Assembly (NCBI GenBank): GCA_003427395.1
Contig: BFEA01000014.1
Coordinates: 4,165,451-4,196,959, forward strand
DNA length: 31,509 nucleotides
Direction of reading: 5' to 3'
Source of the DNA: Chara braunii
Lineage: Eukaryota; Streptophyta; Charophyceae; Charales; Characeae
Shown here in pieces: positions 10,427 through 20,611 of the stretch. Both the position numbers and the translations under genes were made by a program. Positions within the stretch are counted from its first letter, which is position 1. Each line of letters starts with the position of its first letter. The notes beneath the pieces were generated by a model that made no database searches, was not told the origin of the DNA, and saw only the letters and a program-made list of their open reading frames with translations.

Positions 10427-11278
10427 GACACAACTAGGTCACATGGCCTTCTAGCTCGATTCTCTGTGGACGAACACAACAAACAAAAAAAAAGAGGAAA
10501 AAAAAAAAAAGTTCGGTACAGCTTTCGGGCTGACGACACAACACACAATAGATCCCTACAGCTGCCACCTGCAGGCGTTCGAGTAGAACGCACATTCATT
10601 CCTCACTCATCCGAATAGAACGCCGGTCCAGTGCAATCTTAGCGGATAGTCACACTACAGTTTCTGCGCATGTATCAGACCGCGATTACGGCCGAACCTG
10701 GAATGAATATGACCGCAATCACGACCAGAGCTTAGCAGAAAAAGTCGTTAGGAGCGAGGCCCTACCAGGCCAAAATTCCGCTAATTGGAGGCTCGAGGCC
10801 GCGTCGATTGGCGGTACCTTAGTGCGCTAATATGCGCTAAGGCGGCGCTAATGCAGGGGAGGCAATGATGCTATCGGGAGTTAGCTGCCAGAAGCCGCCG
10901 ACGCGAGAGCTATGGATTAGCTGAGTGGAAATCCTTCGTAGTAACTCTGCTTCCGCGTGGTATGTTGAGTACTGCGTTTCCCCTTGAGAAGATCCTAGGG
11001 CAGGAAGATGCTGTCAGCCAGGGAAGACTGCCAGGAGCTCAGAAGATGGAACGGTTTTGTTGGCAGGGCGTGCCCACGCAAGATTGGGCTCTTTTACATG
11101 ACAGTTGACAGCAGCGCCAGAAGGAGCAGTGGGAGAGCTCGCGACGGCGGTGGGAGTGCTGTTGACATTACCAAGGAGACATCCTCCTATACTTCGCTTC
11201 GAGCCATATTTTACATGCTTCTAATCACCGTTTAGGCTAGATCACTCTAGTGAGCCTCGCATGAATTGAATGAAAATT
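10427..11278. other. Non-coding region with A tracts and a diverged repeat
   Basis: No gene is seen. There are A-rich runs at about 10480-10510. The part at about 10655-10712 resembles 31101-31160 (TCACACTAC, then TACGGCC, then ACCTGGA). The part at about 11113-11170 resembles the AGCAGTGxGAG / GGTGGGAGTG repeats at 15625 and 15987. Confidence 0.5.
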
Positions 11279-11286
11279 TCACATTG
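11279..11286. repeat. Target-site duplication of LINE-C, 5' side
   Basis: TCACATTG here matches 14289-14296, directly after the LINE-C poly(A). ORF2 homology (VHLLGE) begins immediately after this copy, confirming the 5' junction. Confidence 0.8.
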
Positions 11287-14044
11287 GTTCACCTGTTGGG
11301 AGAAGAACATAGTATTCGTGAAAACCTAACAAAAAAAATTGTTAGGTTTGCACGGACATTTTTAAAGATTCTGATAGTACATTTTCCAGACCTCCTACAC
11401 GAACAAAATTTTATATGAAGTAAATTAACCGCAAAAAAGGAATAGGAAAGTACTTTTTCAGAACCGCTGGAAGTGATGAGGAGAGAAGCAAGTTTTTTTA
11501 CAAAAAATCACTACCTTGCAAAGCACCGTTTGTTCAGGCACCGAATTATCCCAATTTTTTGTTTATCTGCAAAAATCATATTTATAGTTCTATAAGGTAT
11601 GTAGCACGACGAACCTATTCGGGGGTCTCCCAAACACGCACACATGCTCTCCTGTTCACGAATACATTTACTTGGATATGTTATCTCATACATGGACAAA
11701 TATATTATTTTTTTGTGTTTTTTATTAAATAATTTTCTATTTTTTAATTTTAAATTATGGTTGGCTAAGAATTTGAAGATGTCTCCCAGGCAAAAGTTGT
11801 TTGAATTCTTCTTTTACATAACATATAATTTTTTGACAAGGGTTTTACAGTTATCTTAAAAATAAAGTTATATTAATTTATAGTTCTATAAACTCGATTT
11901 CCCAGAATTTGGTTTTTACCAAACTCCAGAAAACGACTTATAGTTCTATAAATGAGTATTCACTGAAACTGTTTTTTTTAACATCTTTCGAGTTCGCCTT
12001 GAAGACCTTTAAGATTGTCTTGTTTGAGCTATGTTTTTTGTCAATCTACTAAGAACGACTTATAGTCCTATAACGTGCTCTTTGCTCGAAAATATTTTTT
12101 TGTACATTTTGAAAACCGCTGGACTTTCTGCCAGTTTTTTTGCCTCCTTTCTCGGAAAACCGTTAAAAACGCTCTCTTTTATGTGTCAAAAATAAAAGTT
12201 TGACTTTTAGTTTTTCATTCTATAAAAAATGTTAGGTTTTCTGGTTTTGTTAGGTTTTCACGAATACTATGTTGAAGACTCTTACAGAAAGATCAGAAGA
12301 GCGAAAGCCAGAGTTTTATGGAAACCGGAAGCAGCAGAGCAGGAAGGTTTCATGTCCAAAATCGCATGGGAAACCATTACCTTCCCTAGGAAGGAAGGTG
12401 GCTTGGGAATACTAGACCCACAGAGACAGAACTGGGCCCTTTTAGCCAAGTGGATTGTCAAGGCACTTTTGACAGGGGACGAACCTCCCTGGCTGATGCT
12501 TGCTATATATATTTTGAAGGAGTGGTCCTTGAGTCGGGACGAGGATGTATTGGCCTATTTCATGATCAAATCGTACAGTTATAAAAAGCCAAAATCTCTC
12601 TTTTGGAGAAACATCCTCTTTGCCTGGCATGAAGTGTTCCCAGATGAACGAGTGCAACCGCGGACAAAAGACTCTATACTAACTCATGTATTATTCAAAA
12701 ATCCACTAATATGTAGAGCTTCTGGTGAGTCCTTCTCTGCATATGATTCCCCTGGTTGTTTTGGAAAGTCTTGGATTGAAAGAGGCATAGTCAGAGTACG
12801 GGACATTTGGAATGAGGACTCTGGGTCTTGGCGAACAGAGAGGGATTTGAGAATTAAGTTGGGTAGAGTGAGGAATGTAGGTGGAAGACTGCAAGCGCTC
12901 ATTGATGTTATTCCTTGGTCGTGGAAAAGCAGGTTGACAGAACCTCTTATCCCAACAGGTGGTCTGTGGTTGAGACACTATACCGACCCGGAAAGGGTAG
13001 TATATCAGGTCACAGATGACCTGGGGCCGGATGGATGGGCTGCAAAAAAATGGATAATGTCAGATACCTTCAGCCACTCCTTAGAACTCTCCCTTGACTC
13101 AGATGTTAGGTTGGACTCTATTACAGATTTGATGGAGATAGCAACATAAGTTTCTCAGAAGAAAGCACCAGCGGGGGGTACCTTGATACAGGTTGTTAAG
13201 TTACCACAAGGCCCTGCACCGTTGAAGAACGCTGCGGTAGACTTTCGAACATTTGGATGGGTTATTGGGAAAGACATGTTTAACTCGAGTCAATACTCAT
13301 CCAAGGTAAGGACCTCCTTCCAGCGAGGCAAAGTGAAGAAGCCGCCATGTGACTCTCTTATTCAACGAGGGCAAAAAAACGATCTTCTGGCATTATCCAC
13401 TCAACAAATCGATTCTCTATTCCAACAGTTCAGAGGGTTCCCCTCTCAGAAGCTTGCCAGTCTGCTCTGAATACAATTTTTTTCTGCAACAGCATCGACC
13501 ATTAATCTGGCTCAGAGAGGTATGAATGTTTCGGAGAAATGCATTCGTTGTGGGTGGATGTGGGGGAACGACAGACATTTGTGGCTGACTTGTCCAACAT
13601 CTAGAAGGATATGGGACTGGTTCCAGTATCATTGGAAGCGGATCTCAAAGGAGGAGTTTAATTGGTCAGACGAGTGGATAGTCTCAGGAATACAAAGCAG
13701 GGAATAAAAAAGAGACAGACTGGTTGTATGTCACTCAGTCAATCAGAGGAATTATTATGAAAACGATATGGGATGACAGAAACAATCAACTATTCAAAAG
13801 AGAGTTTACTGCAGATGCGGCTATTAAGATCAAGATCACTCATCATATTCAGACTACCATCAGCAGCGACTGGATCAGGCGAAGACAGAGATCAAAGAAT
13901 GGGTTATCAACCAGAAGATGGCTACTTGATACATGGGGCAAGAACAATAGCCTGTTAAGATTGGATAGGAAAGACAAAATCAGTTTTTGCCCTTGGTTAC
14001 TTTCCCCACTGGGATTTGGGGAGGGCTTTAGCCACCCCCCCTAG
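11287..14044 (+). pseudogene. LINE-C ORF2 C-terminal part, broken
   Basis: Coding resumes across the transposon: VHLLGE before 11306 joins DSYRKIRRAKARVLWKP after 12273, matching AVHLLGNDAYVFIRR in LINE-A. The main open part runs to a stop at 13149. It is followed by homologous pieces at 13183-13470, 13522-13707 and 13724-14044 separated by stops or frameshifts. The CX2CX8HX4C finger (CIRCGW, then RHLWLTC) lies at about 13540-13595. The reverse transcriptase and endonuclease are absent through 5' truncation, so this copy cannot move by itself. Confidence 0.8.
11306..12273. mobile_element. 968-bp TIR DNA transposon inserted in LINE-C
   Basis: The ends are perfect inverted repeats of 29 bp beginning AACATAGTATTCGTGAAAAC. 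GAAG flanks both sides (11302-11305 and 12274-12277), and removing the element plus one GAAG restores the LINE-C frame (LLGEDSY). The interior is AT-rich, with no plausible transposase, so the element is non-autonomous. It carries four spaced palindromes of the form TTATAG-N2-CTATAA and subterminal GTTAGGTTT repeats. A 4-bp TSD does not fit hAT, MULE, mariner or Harbinger. Sola, Ginger or Academ-type elements are possibilities by TSD length alone. Confidence 0.85.
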
Positions 14045-14259
14045 ATGAGGGAAAAACTGGTAGAAAGTAGCCTTAAGGTATAACAGGCCACCCCTTTTTT
14101 TTTACTTTTGAGGGTTCTGACGTTAAGGGAAACTGGACCCGGTTTCCAGAAGCCGATTGCTGGGTATTGGCCTCAATTTTGTTTTTACACCGGGTTGTTT
14201 GTGAGGGTTTTCCCGGCCCTCTTTGGTCCCTTAATAAACAAACTGATCTTTTCTCTCTC

Positions 14260-14288
<29 letters not shown>

Positions 14289-14291
<3 letters not shown>

Positions 14292-14296
14292 CATTG
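14289..14296. repeat. Target-site duplication of LINE-C, 3' side
   Basis: TCACATTG directly follows the poly(A) tail and matches 11279-11286. Confidence 0.8.
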
Positions 14297-16210
14297 TAGA
14301 GGTTCGTTCTACATTGATCTTTAATATGCTGCACGTCAACACCGAGGGTCTATCCGCCAACATGTCCCCTTACCCCCGTTTCTACCGTGGTAACTCGTGG
14401 GACATGTTGAATTTTTTTGTATCTGTACTTGGAGCCATTCGAGGGATAGGTACAGACTTCTACTATATTCATGAGTTTAATGGGCTTTAGCTGCTTACAA
14501 CTACATTTTACTTGGTTGAGGAGGGTAATTAAGGGGTATAGGAGTTTCATAATCGGAAGGTCCTACATGTTTCTAACCAAAGATATTCGATACTTCTCAC
14601 GGCTCTCTAATTTCCTACTTGAGTACACACTTGTGTTTTAAGGGTCGCCTTCACGTTTTGTTTTTTTCGTTCATCATTGCTCCATGTTTTAAGTTTTAAT
14701 GCGTCTCATTTGGTTTTCTCTCACAGCCGTTGGTATTCACTCATAGCCCTGCTCCACACGGTGTAGCCAACAACAACCAAGGAGGGTTGCAATTTCAGTG
14801 GAACAACAATATCTACCGGGTCTACGAGAGATCAGGTGTCGTGTTTTAAACGACTTGCTTGTAACTTGCTGTATCTGCACTTGGTGTCATTCGTGGGATA
14901 GGTACAGGCTAGTATTATTTTCATGATTGAAATAAGGATTTATCTACCTATAATTACATCTTAATTGTTGTTTTCACGTTTAGTTTACTCGTTCATCTCT
15001 GCTTCATGTTTTAAAGTTTTGATGCGTTCCATGTGGGTGTTTTTCACAGTCGTGGGTATTTTTATGGAATTTGATTTCATTCACGATCAAGCCTTGCTCC
15101 ACACGGTGTATTTAACAACGACCAAGGGCGTTTGCAAAATGTAGGCACTCTTTCTGCCATCATATGTATAATGATTCTGATCAGGTATGACTCTCTGGGC
15201 CTCGTTGGAATCTTTGGAGCTGGATTCCTGCATTGACATGACGAATGAGGGATTAGCCATGGTCGCGAGAGGTTTGGCGGCTACTTGAAACATCTGACAT
15301 TGAGGAGGTGTGATAAACAGGCGCGTATACGTGATTATGTTCTGCGGTTAGCAATGACTTACGGATCCAAAGGTGAGGAAGTACGTGCCTTCACCTTGGG
15401 TTGTGTGTGCCGTGCGAGATGAGAGAAGCTACTTGTGAAAAGTTAAAACATGTCTCAGTTGCCTTTAGTGTGCCTATTAATACACGTCTCCTTTGTCAGT
15501 GAGGACGAGAGGAACTACTCCCATACATTTTCTTAATTCTGTCGGTTTGTATTTGCATAGCTGTTTAGGAGGAAGAGTGTAGGGGTTGTTTCAGGGTGGC
15601 TCAGGGTGTATCCCTTGGTGATAGCAGCAGCAGCGCTACCACGAGCAGTGAGAGTGTAACGGTGGCGGTGGGAACGCTACTGGTAAGTTGGTAGGAGAGA
15701 ACCGGTGACGAGCAAAACTTGAGTTGTATCCATTGTGATCGCTCAATTCACAAAGATCCAAGGGTGCGTGGTGGGAAACCCGTCATGGCAACTCAGGCTC
15801 TTTGCGTTTTATGGACAGCATGGCAAGGACAAGGGGAAAACTCTGAAGAGCTGATGGGTTTATCGTATCGGGGATAAACTAGCTGTTGCATATTTGTTTT
15901 GGCGTAGGCTGGTTGGTTTTCTAGGGCTTGTATATAGGTGTTGCAGTTCTAGTGGTTCATTAAAGCTTTATATACAATTTCATGGGTAGCAGCACTACGG
16001 AGGCAGTGTGAGTGCCACCGTTGGTGGTGGGAGTGATATTCCTTGCAGTTGGGATCATTAGGATAGGAAGCAAACTTGAACTATATCCATGGTGATCTTG
16101 GTTCGACTGATCGTAGATTTTATCGAAGATCCAAGGGTGCGTGGTGGGAAACCTGTCAAGGTGGTTCAGGTTTCCTTTGGACTGCAGACGTATTTGAGTT
16201 AACGTTCATC
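14297..16210. other. Non-coding region of degenerate repeats
   Basis: No gene is supported. Two diverged copies of a unit are visible. The first copy spans 14418-14790, containing CTTGGAGCCATTCGAGGGAT and later CTGCTCCACACGGTGTA. The second spans 14869-15126, with CTTGGTGTCATTCGTGGGAT and CTTGCTCCACACGGTGTA. A second repeat pair lies at about 15625-15792 and 15987-16170, sharing GATCCAAGGGTGCGTGGTGG. These may belong to one large unrecognised element or to a locally duplicated host region. Confidence 0.6.
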
Positions 16211-16404
16211 AGGGATCAGATTTCCAGCAGGTGTTGCTCCCCACCAATAGATGGAGCTTGTGTTTTATCGAGTTAACGTTCATCAGAAGGATCAAGGGTC
16301 GTTCATCTTTGAGTTTAGTCCAGGGCTGTGAGTAGGACGAATGCTCAAAATGGTGTTAAGATATTTTCTGGCTGAAGGATTTGCGTAGTAAAAAAAAAAA
16401 AAAA
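16211..16404 (+). repeat. LINE-B-like 3' tail module and A tract
   Basis: 16211-16265 carries TTTCCAGCAGGTGTTGCTCC, then CCACCAATAGATGGAGC, then TTGTGTTTT, as in the LINE-B 3' end. An A tract at 16390-16404 follows 125 bases later. This may be the remnant 3' end of an old insertion. I saw no protein homology with it. Confidence 0.45.
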
Positions 16405-16439
16405 GTCGTATTGTGGTGAAAGACCAGACCGGTCAATCA

Positions 16440-16577
16440 ATCGTAGACCAATCACGGAGGGCCGTGATGGCAGAGAATGGCGCGCAGTGACGACATTCTT
16501 AATTTTCCCCAGTTTGGAACAAGTTACAAGTGTCATATGTAGAAGGAATTTGTGACAAGACAGCCAGACTGCTGAAC
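16440..16577. repeat. 138-bp exact direct repeat, artefact copy
   Basis: This segment is repeated exactly at 16616-16753 with only the 38-base junction adapter between the copies. The duplication is best explained by assembly of a mate-pair read through its junction, not by biology. Confidence 0.85.
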
Positions 16578-16615
16578 CTGTCTCTTATACACATCTAGAT
16601 GTGTATAAGAGACAG
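16578..16615. other. Nextera mate-pair junction adapter (contaminant)
   Basis: CTGTCTCTTATACACATCT is followed by its exact reverse complement, 38 bases in all. This is the Tn5 mosaic-end junction adapter of mate-pair libraries. It is an artificial sequence, and the join around it should not be trusted. Confidence 0.97.
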
Positions 16616-17354
16616 ATCGTAGACCAATCACGGAGGGCCGTGATGGCAGAGAATGGCGCGCAGTGACGACATTCTTAATTTTCCCCAGTTTGGAACAAGT
16701 TACAAGTGTCATATGTAGAAGGAATTTGTGACAAGACAGCCAGACTGCTGAACAGTACCAACCCTCCAACCGTGAGGAAGCTGAAGGAACTGTGTTTTCA
16801 ACTACACATCCTACCAAGCCTCAAAATGCTTCGGCCTGCTATGGCTGCTGGTGAACTCAACAATCCCCTCAGCAGCCTGGTTGGTGAGCAAAGGAACGCA
16901 AGTTCAGAGCACATGTTCAAGATGTGGGGGCAGGGAGGAGGAAACGTTACCACACCTTGTGTGGGAATGCAGCGCATCCAAGAGAATTTGGAGATGGTGG
17001 GCAGGACACTGGCAGAAGCTGGGATCAGCGGTCTGTCTAGGACCAGGAGTGGGTGACTACGGGGCAGCTGCCTCCACTCTTCTTCACGAAACGGGGCTGG
17101 AACTACATGGCACAAGCCATCTGTTCAGCAATCATGTGGGTGATCTAGGAGGACCGCAACTCGGTGCTGTTCAAAAGAGAAAGGACCTCAGACGAGGCCA
17201 TCAAACGGAAGCTCAAATCCCTGATGCACACTATGATTGTTGCGGATTGGATCCGAAAAGCAGACAATGGCAGATCACAGAGAGGAAGAACGTGGTTCCT
17301 GTTTACCTGGGCCAGGGGGAACCAGTTGGCAGGAGTCACTGTGGAAGGAAGGTT

Positions 17355-17363
17355 AGTTACATC
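17355..17363. repeat. Target-site duplication of the TIR element in LINE-E, left
   Basis: AGTTACATC recurs at 18792-18800. The last C may instead belong to the transposon end, giving an 8-bp duplication. Confidence 0.75.
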
Positions 17364-17596
17364 TATGAATCCCCCTCGGCGGCGGACAACCGTGGCCAAG
17401 TCCGCGGATGCGGACTAGGCCGCGAGCCCGCTGGCACGTGGCTTTGAAGCCACGTGGCAGCCGCAGGGGAAAGACTTTCGAAATTCGGGAGATGCCATGT
17501 GGCGGCGCATCTCCGGCCCCACCCCCCCCCACAAAAAAAAAAAACAAAAAATATCAACTTTTGGTTGGGGGGGTATGGGCGAAATCGAACGAAATT

Positions 17597-18250
17597 NNNN
17601 NNNNNNNNNNNNNNNNNNNNNNNNNNNNNNNNNNNNNNNNNNNNNNNNNNNNNNNNNNNNNNNNNNNNNNNNNNNNNNNNNNNNNNNNNNNNNNNNNNNN
17701 NNNNNNNNNNNNNNNNNNNNNNNNNNNNNNNNNNNNNNNNNNNNNNNNNNNNNNNNNNNNNNNNNNNNNNNNNNNNNNNNNNNNNNNNNNNNNNNNNNNN
17801 NNNNNNNNNNNNNNNNNNNNNNNNNNNNNNNNNNNNNNNNNNNNNNNNNNNNNNNNNNNNNNNNNNNNNNNNNNNNNNNNNNNNNNNNNNNNNNNNNNNN
17901 NNNNNNNNNNNNNNNNNNNNNNNNNNNNNNNNNNNNNNNNNNNNNNNNNNNNNNNNNNNNNNNNNNNNNNNNNNNNNNNNNNNNNNNNNNNNNNNNNNNN
18001 NNNNNNNNNNNNNNNNNNNNNNNNNNNNNNNNNNNNNNNNNNNNNNNNNNNNNNNNNNNNNNNNNNNNNNNNNNNNNNNNNNNNNNNNNNNNNNNNNNNN
18101 NNNNNNNNNNNNNNNNNNNNNNNNNNNNNNNNNNNNNNNNNNNNNNNNNNNNNNNNNNNNNNNNNNNNNNNNNNNNNNNNNNNNNNNNNNNNNNNNNNNN
18201 NNNNNNNNNNNNNNNNNNNNNNNNNNNNNNNNNNNNNNNNNNNNNNNNNN
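17597..18250. other. Assembly gap (654 N)
   Basis: This is a run of unknown bases within the TIR element. Its true length is not known from the sequence. Confidence 0.99.

Positions 18251-18343
<93 letters not shown>
18251..18343. repeat. Compound microsatellite (CA)20 - (ATCA)n
   Basis: Twenty CA units at 18251-18290 change directly into about 13 ATCA units. The gap stops at this repeat, which probably blocked the assembly. Confidence 0.95.
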
Positions 18344-18344
<1 letters not shown>

Positions 18345-18791
18345 CCCTTTTTTTCAAGTTTTTTGTTTATTTATTTTCAAATTTTGCATCTTTGTTTTTC
18401 TAAAACACCTCATACCCCTGCAAAAAACAGAAATTCATTTCTAAAAAATACAGGTGAACTCAGGGATCATATATCTGATGATAAAAAATGGGAAAAAAAA
18501 AATCCAGCTTTTCTTTATTTATTTTTTTTAATTTTCTTTACATCGAATTTAGTTTTTGATTTTAAAAAAATCATAAACAAAGTCGGATTCCAAAAAACAA
18601 ATATGGGGTTGTAGGGCTTAAAATTCCCTACAACCCAATATTGTTTGTTTTTTTTTTGGCCTATTATTTAATTCAGGAAACATCTGGTAAAATCGGGTCC
18701 GCGGCGCGGACCCGGTAGGCCGCGGAGGCAGCCGTGAATACGTCCGCCCTCCGAGCTCAGCCCTGCGGACGCATCCGCGGGTGTTTCATAG

Positions 18792-18800
18792 AGTTACATC
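18792..18800. repeat. Target-site duplication of the TIR element in LINE-E, right
   Basis: This is an exact copy of AGTTACATC at 17355-17363. Confidence 0.75.
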
Positions 18801-19056
18801 ACCTTGGTTAAGCTAGATAGAGGTTAGGATAGGCTTTAGGATAGGAGTTTAGGATAGGGGCAGAGGGAACCAATGGCACTCGGTTCCGGTCGACGGTCAC
18901 AGTAGGCCGCAACTGGTGGGGGAGGGAGAGCGTCCCGTTACATTTCTAAGAAACAGTGATTCCTCTCGGCCTGTTTAGGCCGAGGTCAGGCTGGTTTTAG
19001 TCAGTGCATATCCTTTGGTAGGTCCTAGGAGCAGGGTGGAATTAGCCAGGATAACT

Positions 19057-19126
19057 CCGGGTTGAATTGTGAGGTCCCCGGCTGATGCCGCCGGGATAAC
19101 TCCGGGTTGAATTGTGAGGTCCCCGG
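19057..19126 (+). repeat. Tandem 45-bp repeat carrying the LINE 3' stem-loop
   Basis: Two units 45 bases apart each contain CCGGGTTGAATTGTGAGG and then TCCCCGG. LINE-F has the same sequence once at 29456-29480. They lie at the 3' end of LINE-E. Confidence 0.8.
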
Positions 19127-19130
19127 CTTC

Positions 19131-20611
19131 GTTCGCCTGCGCTGTCGGCGTGGCTGGCGCCTATGGTTCTTTCACCATTATAGCTATGCAACCTTTTACC
19201 GAGAGAGGAGAAGGTAATTAGGGTTTCAGCATTACTCCACACGAGCTCTAATCCGCGTGGACGCCGTCACCCTAGGAGACCACTTTCCCCCAAGCCCACG
19301 TTACCAGTTACCCAACGTTATCCAGAACTACTAGCGTAACGCTCACGTAGAGCGTTCCACTACAGGGATTCACCCAGTTTCTAATCTCCCCGTGGTGAGA
19401 CGCAGCGAAGCATTTTCGCTCCCTGTCCTCTACGGCGACTTTCATCATTACGCTATTGCCTCTCGGGAGGAGTCATCTTGTCCCCGTTCGAAGGTTTCAG
19501 CCACATTTGTTGCTTTTGTCGTCGAGCTTTTCGGTTCGGAGACATCAGCACGGTTGAGATTCATCCAGCGGTGCACCTACTGAAAGAAGGTGTGTAATAG
19601 GTCTTTTGTCTTGTTCCATGCAGTCGTGCGACCTGTCCATATTCAGAGCCCTAAAACGCCCCGAGACCTTACTCTCCTCACGACCCGAACTACGTCGGTG
19701 ATCTTTACCCCTCTTTTAAAAAAGAATTTTGTCCTTTTCTGTGTGATAGGTCCCTTTTCCCCTTTTCGAAAACTCAGGCCCTATTTCCCTCGTCCCCATT
19801 TTACTCGACACCCAACTAGAACTACCTTCGTCCCAGCCCGCCTTTTCTCTCCCAGGTTTATTCCTTGTCTCTTCCTGATAATAGGTTTTTTGTTTTTTCC
19901 TTGCGGTAAACCACACCCGACTTTCGCCCCGAAACCAAAACGTCCCGACATCACCCAGCCCCATCAATCCCCCCCACCTTATACGGCCCACCTGCCTTGA
20001 AAACACAGCGTATACATCCCCCCCCCCCCAGCGCCCAGCACCAGCCTTTCATACATCGCCACACTGCGCCCCCGCGCATTGTAAACTCAGCGTACACGTT
20101 CCCCCCCCCGCGCCCAACGCCAACCTCTCCGACATCGACACACCGCATCCAATTCCTATAACAGTAGTCGCCCCTGAATACAGCACCCCCCCCCGACCCT
20201 TAAGTGTGACCCAATTTGGCACTTCTCTCAGCACCCCTCCCGTAACTTCGCCCCCCACCACCCCGTCCCACCCACTGCTCCCGTCGTTCCCACCTCCGCA
20301 TACATGTGAGTACTTCCCTCTCCCCATCAGCGAACTACTCCCGGCATAGCGCCCTTCCCGCCTTTCCCCACTCCGCCCTCATCACCCCCCCGCCACCCGT
20401 AGTTAGCCAGTACTATCGCTCTCACGTCCCCACAACATTCCGCTCTCTTTTTCTCCACCCACACCTGACACCTCCACACCGTTCTCCCTCTCGTCCTACC
20501 ACTCGTAGAACCCAACTCGTTTCAGCGGTGGAACCCACGTCGTCTCCCTCCCCATTACTCCACCACATCCACACAACTCCCCCCCCCCCCCCCCCCCCCC
20601 CCCCCTACCGC
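19131..20611. other. Non-coding stretch, C-rich and G-poor in its second half
   Basis: No gene is recognised. From about 19600 the plus strand is dominated by C and T, with many C runs, ending in 27 C (20579-20605). An imperfect tandem pair lies at about 20000-20075 and 20082-20152 (AGCGTA, C run, GCGCCCA, CATCG). It could be a LINE 5' UTR or a satellite, but the adapter at 20612 means it may not truly adjoin LINE-B. Confidence 0.55.

Larger units (their letters stand above)
11287..14288 (+). mobile_element. LINE-C: 5'-truncated L1-type copy, split by a DNA transposon
   Basis: The copy runs from the 8-bp TSD to a 29-A tail (14260-14288), with AATAAA at 14233-14238. It retains only the part of ORF2 after the reverse transcriptase, plus the 3' UTR. 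A 968-bp TIR element (11306-12273) sits inside it. Without that element the LINE is about 2.0 kb. The 3' UTR has GGACCCGGTTTCCAGAAGCC (about 14131-14150) and the CCGGG/CCCGG stem-loop (14190-14216). Confidence 0.85.
17364..18791. mobile_element. TIR DNA transposon in LINE-E, containing the assembly gap
   Basis: The ends are short imperfect inverted repeats (TATGAATCCCCCTCGG; the right end reads as complement TATGAAACACCCGCGG). They are flanked by AGTTACATC on both sides, and removing the element restores LINE-E ORF2. Subterminal GC-rich palindromes lie at 17400-17415 and 18695-18713, each followed by TAGGCCGCG. A 32-bp hairpin lies at about 17429-17461 (GGCACGTGGC / GCCACGTGGC). No transposase is visible in the sequenced part. 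An 8- or 9-bp TSD suits the hAT or MULE superfamilies. Confidence 0.75.
16685..18816 (+). pseudogene. LINE-E ORF2 C-terminal fragment, interrupted
   Basis: Homologous peptides occur in several frames: VEGICDKTARLL (about 16710), IPSAAWLVSKGTQVQSTCSRC with a CCHC-type finger ending HLVWEC (about 16863-16960), and the basic tail MHTMIVADWIRK to GRLVT (17164-17363). Frames shift at about 16855 and again by about 17164. Joining 17363 to 18801 across the inserted element gives GRLVTSPWLS followed by TAG (18814-18816), which matches the ORF2 ends of LINE-A and LINE-F. No endonuclease or reverse transcriptase part is present. Confidence 0.75.
16616..19130 (+). mobile_element. LINE-E: 3' fragment of an L1-type element
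   Basis: Plus-strand homology to the end of ORF2 starts by about 16690. The 3' UTR continues after 18816 and ends in two tandem copies of the conserved stem-loop (19057-19081 and 19102-19126). A 1.4-kb TIR element with the N gap interrupts the last codons of ORF2. I see no poly(A) tail or LINE TSD, and the 5' limit is obscured by the adapter artefact. Confidence 0.7.

Noticed and set aside
14300-16200. CRISPR-like or satellite array
   Set aside because: The repeats are few, diverged and irregularly spaced, and the genome is eukaryotic.
16798-17399. Minus-strand ORFs opposite LINE-E
   Set aside because: They are antisense shadows of the ORF2 C-terminal fragment.
17363-18614. Long ORFs of 245-386 codons across 17600-18600
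   Set aside because: Most of their length is unknown bases, and the rest is (CA)n and (ATCA)n microsatellite.
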